Shown piece by piece: positions 60,727 to 64,000 of a DNA stretch of 64,000 nucleotides. The DNA is from Parvibaculum sedimenti. GTDB taxonomy: Bacteria > Pseudomonadota > Alphaproteobacteria > Parvibaculales > Parvibaculaceae. Within the stretch, counting starts at the first letter, position 1. Every line of letters starts with the position of its first letter. The notes below the pieces were generated by a model that worked only from the letters and a program-made list of their open reading frames with translations, did no database searches and was not told the DNA's origin. The DNA lies in contig NZ_WESC01000002.1 in assembly GCF_009184905.1 (NCBI RefSeq), forward strand, positions 124,001 to 188,000. The letters are read 5' to 3'. Made by a program: the position numbers and the translations under genes.

Positions 60727-61467
60727 ATGAGCCACTATAACGACCGCAACGAAGCCGAGCAGCGCATCAGGCGTTCCGAGCCGAGCCTTTCCGTGGCTCA
60801 GGTGCGGGACTACCTGCTGGCGCATCCCGACTTTCTGGCCAACGATCCGGAGCTGGTTGCGGCTCTCGCGCCGTCGCGCATGGAAGGCCACAACGTGGTC
60901 GACATGCAGCAGTTCATCATCGGCAAGCTTCAGAATCAGGTCCGCACACTGCGCGACATCCAGTCGGACCTGATCGAGGCCTCGTCGCTGAACAGCCTTG
61001 CCCGCGAACAGGTGCATCAGGCCGCGCTCGCCCTTCTCGATGCGCGCGACTTCGAGCACCTGATCGACTTCATCACCGCGCCCGACGGTCTCGCGCGCGT
61101 CCTCGGCTCGCGCGCCTGCGCTATCTGCATTGAAACGACGAATGGCGTCTCCGCCATCGGCGTGCGCAGCGTGCGTGTGCTCGAGCCGGGCGGCGTCGCC
61201 CGCATGATGGGTGGCGTGGTCCCCTATCGTCTCGTCGCCAATGTGTGCGGCAGCCGCGGCCTCTACAATCACCTCGCCGACGAAGTGCAGTCGGAAGCCC
61301 TTGTCAGGCTCGAATTCTCGCGCGTCTCGCCGCCCGGCCTGCTCGCGCTTGGCGGTTTCGAGCCGGAACAGTTCCATCCCGATCAGGCGGCAGACCTTCT
61401 CGAATTCCTGGGCCGCGTCGTGGAACGCTGCGTGCGTCGATGGCTCGAGCTGCCGCCGGACCTCTGA
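60727..61467 (+). CDS. DUF484 family protein
   Basis: 246 residues with the DUF484 layout: an N-terminal helical part (LSVAQVRDYLLAHPDFLAND) followed by a coiled segment (LQNQVRTLRDIQSDL) and a GAF-like domain. The family is found next to xerC in proteobacteria, as here, where its 3' end overlaps xerC by 28 bases. The function of DUF484 is not known. Starts 78 bases after the transaldolase stop. Confidence 0.85.
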   Translation: MSHYNDRNEAEQRIRRSEPSLSVAQVRDYLLAHPDFLANDPELVAALAPSRMEGHNVVDMQQFIIGKLQNQVRTLRDIQSDLIEASSLNSLAREQVHQAALALLDARDFEHLIDFITAPDGLARVLGSRACAICIETTNGVSAIGVRSVRVLEPGGVARMMGGVVPYRLVANVCGSRGLYNHLADEVQSEALVRLEFSRVSPPGLLALGGFEPEQFHPDQAADLLEFLGRVVERCVRRWLELPPDL

Positions 61468-62432
61468 CGGGCGCTCACGCGCCCACGCCCGACGAGGCGG
61501 CCGCATCGATCGCCGCCGCTTCGGACCTGCGCCTCGAATTTCGATCCTGGTATTCGCATCTGATGGCGGAGCGCCGCGCAAGTCCGGCAACGCTCGTTTC
61601 CTATCTGCGCGACCTCACCCGCTTCTTTGAATTTCTCACCGACCACCTCGGCGGTCCCGCCGATCTCGATGCGCTGCGGAAACTCGAACTGCGCGACTTT
61701 CGCGCCTTCCTGACGCTTCGCCGCAACGAGGGCCTGCAAAGCCGGAGCCTCGCCCGCGCCCTGTCGAGCATCCGCTCCTTTTTCCGCTTCCTCGACCGCG
61801 GGGGCATCGTTTCCAATGCCGCGCTCACGGCGCTTCGTTCGCCGAAAATCCCGCATGCGATTCCGAAACCCCTGACGCCCGATGCCGCCCTCACTCTCAT
61901 CGACGAGGCGAGCGAGCGCGACGGCACGCCCTGGATCGCCGCGCGCGACGCAGCCATTCTCACGCTGCTTTATGGGTGTGGGCTCCGCATCGCGGAAGCG
62001 CTTTCTCTCAACAAGAGCGACGCGCCGCTCCGCGATACGCTGCGCGTCATCGGCAAGGGCCGGAAGGAACGCATGGTTCCCGTGCTCGCTGTCGCGCGCG
62101 AAGCCGTCGACGATTATCTGCGCCTATGCCCCTTCGGCCTCATGCCCGACGATCCATTGTTCGTCGGTGCGCGCGGTAAGCGCGTCGATCAGCGCATCGT
62201 GCGCGAGGTGGTTATTCAGCTCCGCCGCAGGCTCGGCCTCGCAGATACGGTGACGCCGCACGCGCTGCGCCACAGCTTCGCGACGCACCTCCTCGCGGGC
62301 GGCGGCGATCTTCGGACCATTCAGGAATTGCTGGGCCATGCCAGCCTGTCGACCACGCAGATGTATACCGAAGTCGACAGTCAGCGGCTTCTCGACGTCT
62401 ACGACAAGGCGCATCCGAGAGCCGGGCACTGA
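61440..62432 (+). CDS. xerC: Tyrosine recombinase XerC
   Basis: 330 residues, chromosome dimer resolution at dif. The core-binding domain begins LEFRSWYSHLMAERRASPAT. The catalytic domain has the residues Arg in CGLRIAEALSL, Lys in GKGRKERMVPV, HxxR in HALRHSFATHLLAGG, His in LLGHASLSTTQMY and the nucleophile Tyr of MYTEV. The ATG at 61440 lies inside the DUF484 gene; a longer frame upstream is only DUF484 in another phase. The overlap shows coupled translation. Confidence 0.93.
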   Translation: MARAAAGPLTGAHAPTPDEAAASIAAASDLRLEFRSWYSHLMAERRASPATLVSYLRDLTRFFEFLTDHLGGPADLDALRKLELRDFRAFLTLRRNEGLQSRSLARALSSIRSFFRFLDRGGIVSNAALTALRSPKIPHAIPKPLTPDAALTLIDEASERDGTPWIAARDAAILTLLYGCGLRIAEALSLNKSDAPLRDTLRVIGKGRKERMVPVLAVAREAVDDYLRLCPFGLMPDDPLFVGARGKRVDQRIVREVVIQLRRRLGLADTVTPHALRHSFATHLLAGGGDLRTIQELLGHASLSTTQMYTEVDSQRLLDVYDKAHPRAGH

Positions 62433-62447
62433 GGCCCCGCGCGCCGA

Positions 62448-63839
62448 TCACATATGGATCGGCACACCCGTCACCGCCAGCGCAGCTTCCTTCACCGCTT
62501 CCGACAGCGTCGGATGAGCGAAGCACATGCGCGCGATGTCCTCGGAGCTGCCCGAGAACTCCATCGCCACGACGGCCTCCTGGATGAGCTCGCCCGCATT
62601 GGCGCCGATGATGTGAACACCGAGGATACGGTCGGTCGCCTTGTCCGCGAGGATCTTTACAAAGCCTTCGGTCGTCTTGTTCGCCTTGGCGCGGCCATTG
62701 GCCGTGAAGGGAAACTTGCCGGCATTATATTCGACGCCGTCGGCCTTGAGCTGCTCTTCGGTCTTGCCGACCGAGGCGACTTCCGGCGCGGTATAGACGA
62801 CGCCCGGGATGACGTCGTAATTCACATGGCCCCAATGGCCGGCGAGCTGCTCGGCGAGCGCAACGCCTTCTTCCATGGCCTTGTGAGCAAGCATGGGGCC
62901 CACGATCACATCGCCAATGGCATAGATGCCATCGACATTCGTCTTGAAATGCTGATCGACCTCGACGCGGCCGCGCTTGTCCGTCGTCACGCCGACATTC
63001 TCAAGGCCGAGCCCGCCCGTATAGGCGACACGTCCGATCGCAACCAGCACAACATCGGCTTCGAGAATCTGCGTCTCGCCGCCCGCCGCGGGCTCCACCG
63101 AAACCTTGAGGCCGGACTTCGTCTTCTCGACCTTCGTCACCTTCGAGCCGAGCTTGAACTCGAAGCCCTGCTTCTTGAGGATGCGCGTGAAATTCTTGAC
63201 GACCTCGCCATCCATGCCCGGCAGGATATCGGGGAGGAATTCGACCACCGTCACCTTGGCGCCGAGACGGCCCCAGACGGAACCGAGCTCAAGCCCGATG
63301 ACGCCGCCGCCGACGACCAGCAGCCGGCCCGGCACCTTGTCGAGCTTCAGGGCACCGGTCGAGGAAACGACCGTCTTCTCGTCGATCTCGATACCCGGAA
63401 GCCGCGCAACGTCGGAGCCCGTGGCGATGACGATGTTCTTTGTCTCAAGCAAGCGGTCGCCGACCTGAACCTTGCCCGGCGCCTTGATGACGCCCTCGCC
63501 CTTCACCCATTCGATCTTGTTCTTCTTGAAGAGGAACTCGATGCCCTTGGTGTTGCCGTCGACAGCCTCGTCCTTGAAGGCGATGAGCTTCTTCACATCG
63601 ATCTTCGGCGTTCCGACGTCGATGCCCATGCCCGGAAAGGCGTGTTGCGCCTCGGCGAAAAGCTCAGAGGCATGAAGAAGCGCCTTGGACGGGATGCAGC
63701 CGACATTGAGGCAGGTGCCGCCCAGAGCGTCGCGCTTCTCGACGCAGGCGACCTTGAGGCCGAGCTGCGCCGCCTTGATCGCGCATTCATATCCGCCGGG
63801 TCCCGCACCGATGACAACGAGATCGAAACTGTCAGCCAT
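62448..63839 (-). CDS. lpdA: Dihydrolipoyl dehydrogenase (E3)
   Basis: 463 residues, FAD and NAD-binding disulfide reductase that reoxidises lipoyl groups in the 2-oxoacid dehydrogenase complexes. [19 protein letters not shown] is the FAD site and [15 protein letters not shown] holds the redox disulfide Cys43-Cys48. The NAD site [19 protein letters not shown] and the C-terminal [13 protein letters not shown] box with the catalytic His-Glu are present. It follows the E2 tail at 63876 by 36 bases in the same orientation, so it is the E3 of the 2-oxoglutarate complex operon. Confidence 0.97.
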   Translation of the reverse strand: MADSFDLVVIGAGPGGYECAIKAAQLGLKVACVEKRDALGGTCLNVGCIPSKALLHASELFAEAQHAFPGMGIDVGTPKIDVKKLIAFKDEAVDGNTKGIEFLFKKNKIEWVKGEGVIKAPGKVQVGDRLLETKNIVIATGSDVARLPGIEIDEKTVVSSTGALKLDKVPGRLLVVGGGVIGLELGSVWGRLGAKVTVVEFLPDILPGMDGEVVKNFTRILKKQGFEFKLGSKVTKVEKTKSGLKVSVEPAAGGETQILEADVVLVAIGRVAYTGGLGLENVGVTTDKRGRVEVDQHFKTNVDGIYAIGDVIVGPMLAHKAMEEGVALAEQLAGHWGHVNYDVIPGVVYTAPEVASVGKTEEQLKADGVEYNAGKFPFTANGRAKANKTTEGFVKILADKATDRILGVHIIGANAGELIQEAVVAMEFSGSSEDIARMCFAHPTLSEAVKEAALAVTGVPIHM

Positions 63840-63875
63840 GGCAGGAACCTTTCATACCGGACGTGAAACGGACAA

Positions 63876-64000
63876 TCAGAGATCGAGGAGAAGGCGCTGC
63901 GGATCTTCGAGCGCTTCCTTGACACGCACGAGGAAGGTCACCGCTTCCTTGCCATCGACGATGCGGTGATCGTAGGAGAGCGCCAGATACATCATCGGAC
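63876..64000 (-). CDS. odhB: C-terminal tail of dihydrolipoamide succinyltransferase (E2), runs off the window
   Basis: The last 41 codons are open to the window edge and encode [20 protein letters not shown] followed by [20 protein letters not shown] and a TGA. DHRIVDG is the catalytic HxxxDG motif of E2 acyltransferases, and the context favours the succinyl type (odhB/sucB). Its stop lies 36 bases before the lpdA start, the standard E2-E3 arrangement of the 2-oxoglutarate dehydrogenase operon. Confidence 0.88.
   Translation of the reverse strand, partial: PMMYLALSYDHRIVDGKEAVTFLVRVKEALEDPQRLLLDL

Overview
The window is a high-GC alphaproteobacterial chromosome segment. Three things point there: a phosphatidylcholine-synthase gene, an atpHAGDC operon without atpB/E/F, and the rplU-rpmA-obgE-proB-proA-nadD-rsfS-rlmH run. 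The overall gene order reminds me of Parvibaculum-like bacteria, but I cannot confirm the genus from sequence alone.

Layout. (1) 1-5198, minus strand: a surface-glycan operon with an AMP-forming ligase, an FkbM methyltransferase, a short glycosyltransferase-like protein, UDP-galactopyranose mutase and UDP-glucose 4-epimerase. (2) 5199-12482: accessory DNA with a secreted cupin, a headless XRE-cupin remnant, a large serine recombinase, a P4-type tyrosine integrase, a decayed integrase tail, a hipBA toxin-antitoxin operon with three operator-like palindromes, and tRNA-Gly(TCC). (3) 12470-30417: a complete type I-C CRISPR-Cas locus, cas3-cas5c-cas8c-cas7-cas4-cas1-cas2, transcribed leftward and followed by an array I counted at 147 repeats and 146 spacers. 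(4) 30418-33556: a tyrosine recombinase, a zinc-ribbon HTH protein, an AlpA-like protein and tRNA-Ser(CGA). (5) 33727-64000: core genome. It holds lipid synthesis, ribosomal proteins L21/L27, ObgE, proline synthesis, NAD synthesis, ribosome silencing and methylation, a cell-wall cluster (iPGM-like, EnvC-like, CtpA, YibQ-like), RppH, ATP synthase F1, a broken glycosyltransferase-FkbM fusion, PriA, a transaldolase, DUF484-XerC, and E3 plus the E2 tail of the 2-oxoglutarate dehydrogenase complex.

How it fits together. The 14-base 3' end of tRNA-Ser(CGA) at 33467 is repeated in direct orientation at 8877, 179 bases before the left integrase. The roughly 24.6 kb between the copies may therefore be, or have been, an integrative island carrying CRISPR-Cas and hipBA. 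The array contains seven families of identical or near-identical spacers. Within each family the copies share the edge that faces the leader-side repeat (the PAM-proximal edge) and, in most families, differ at the other edge. Differences are often silent in a plausible reading frame. This looks like repeated sampling of one protospacer site in diverging targets rather than array duplication. Outside the island the main surprises are an iPGM homologue that has lost its catalytic serine and metal ligands, a RsfS with a long Lys/Ala-rich N-terminal extension and no canonical start codon, and a glycosyltransferase-FkbM gene split by one extra copy of a 7-base tandem repeat.
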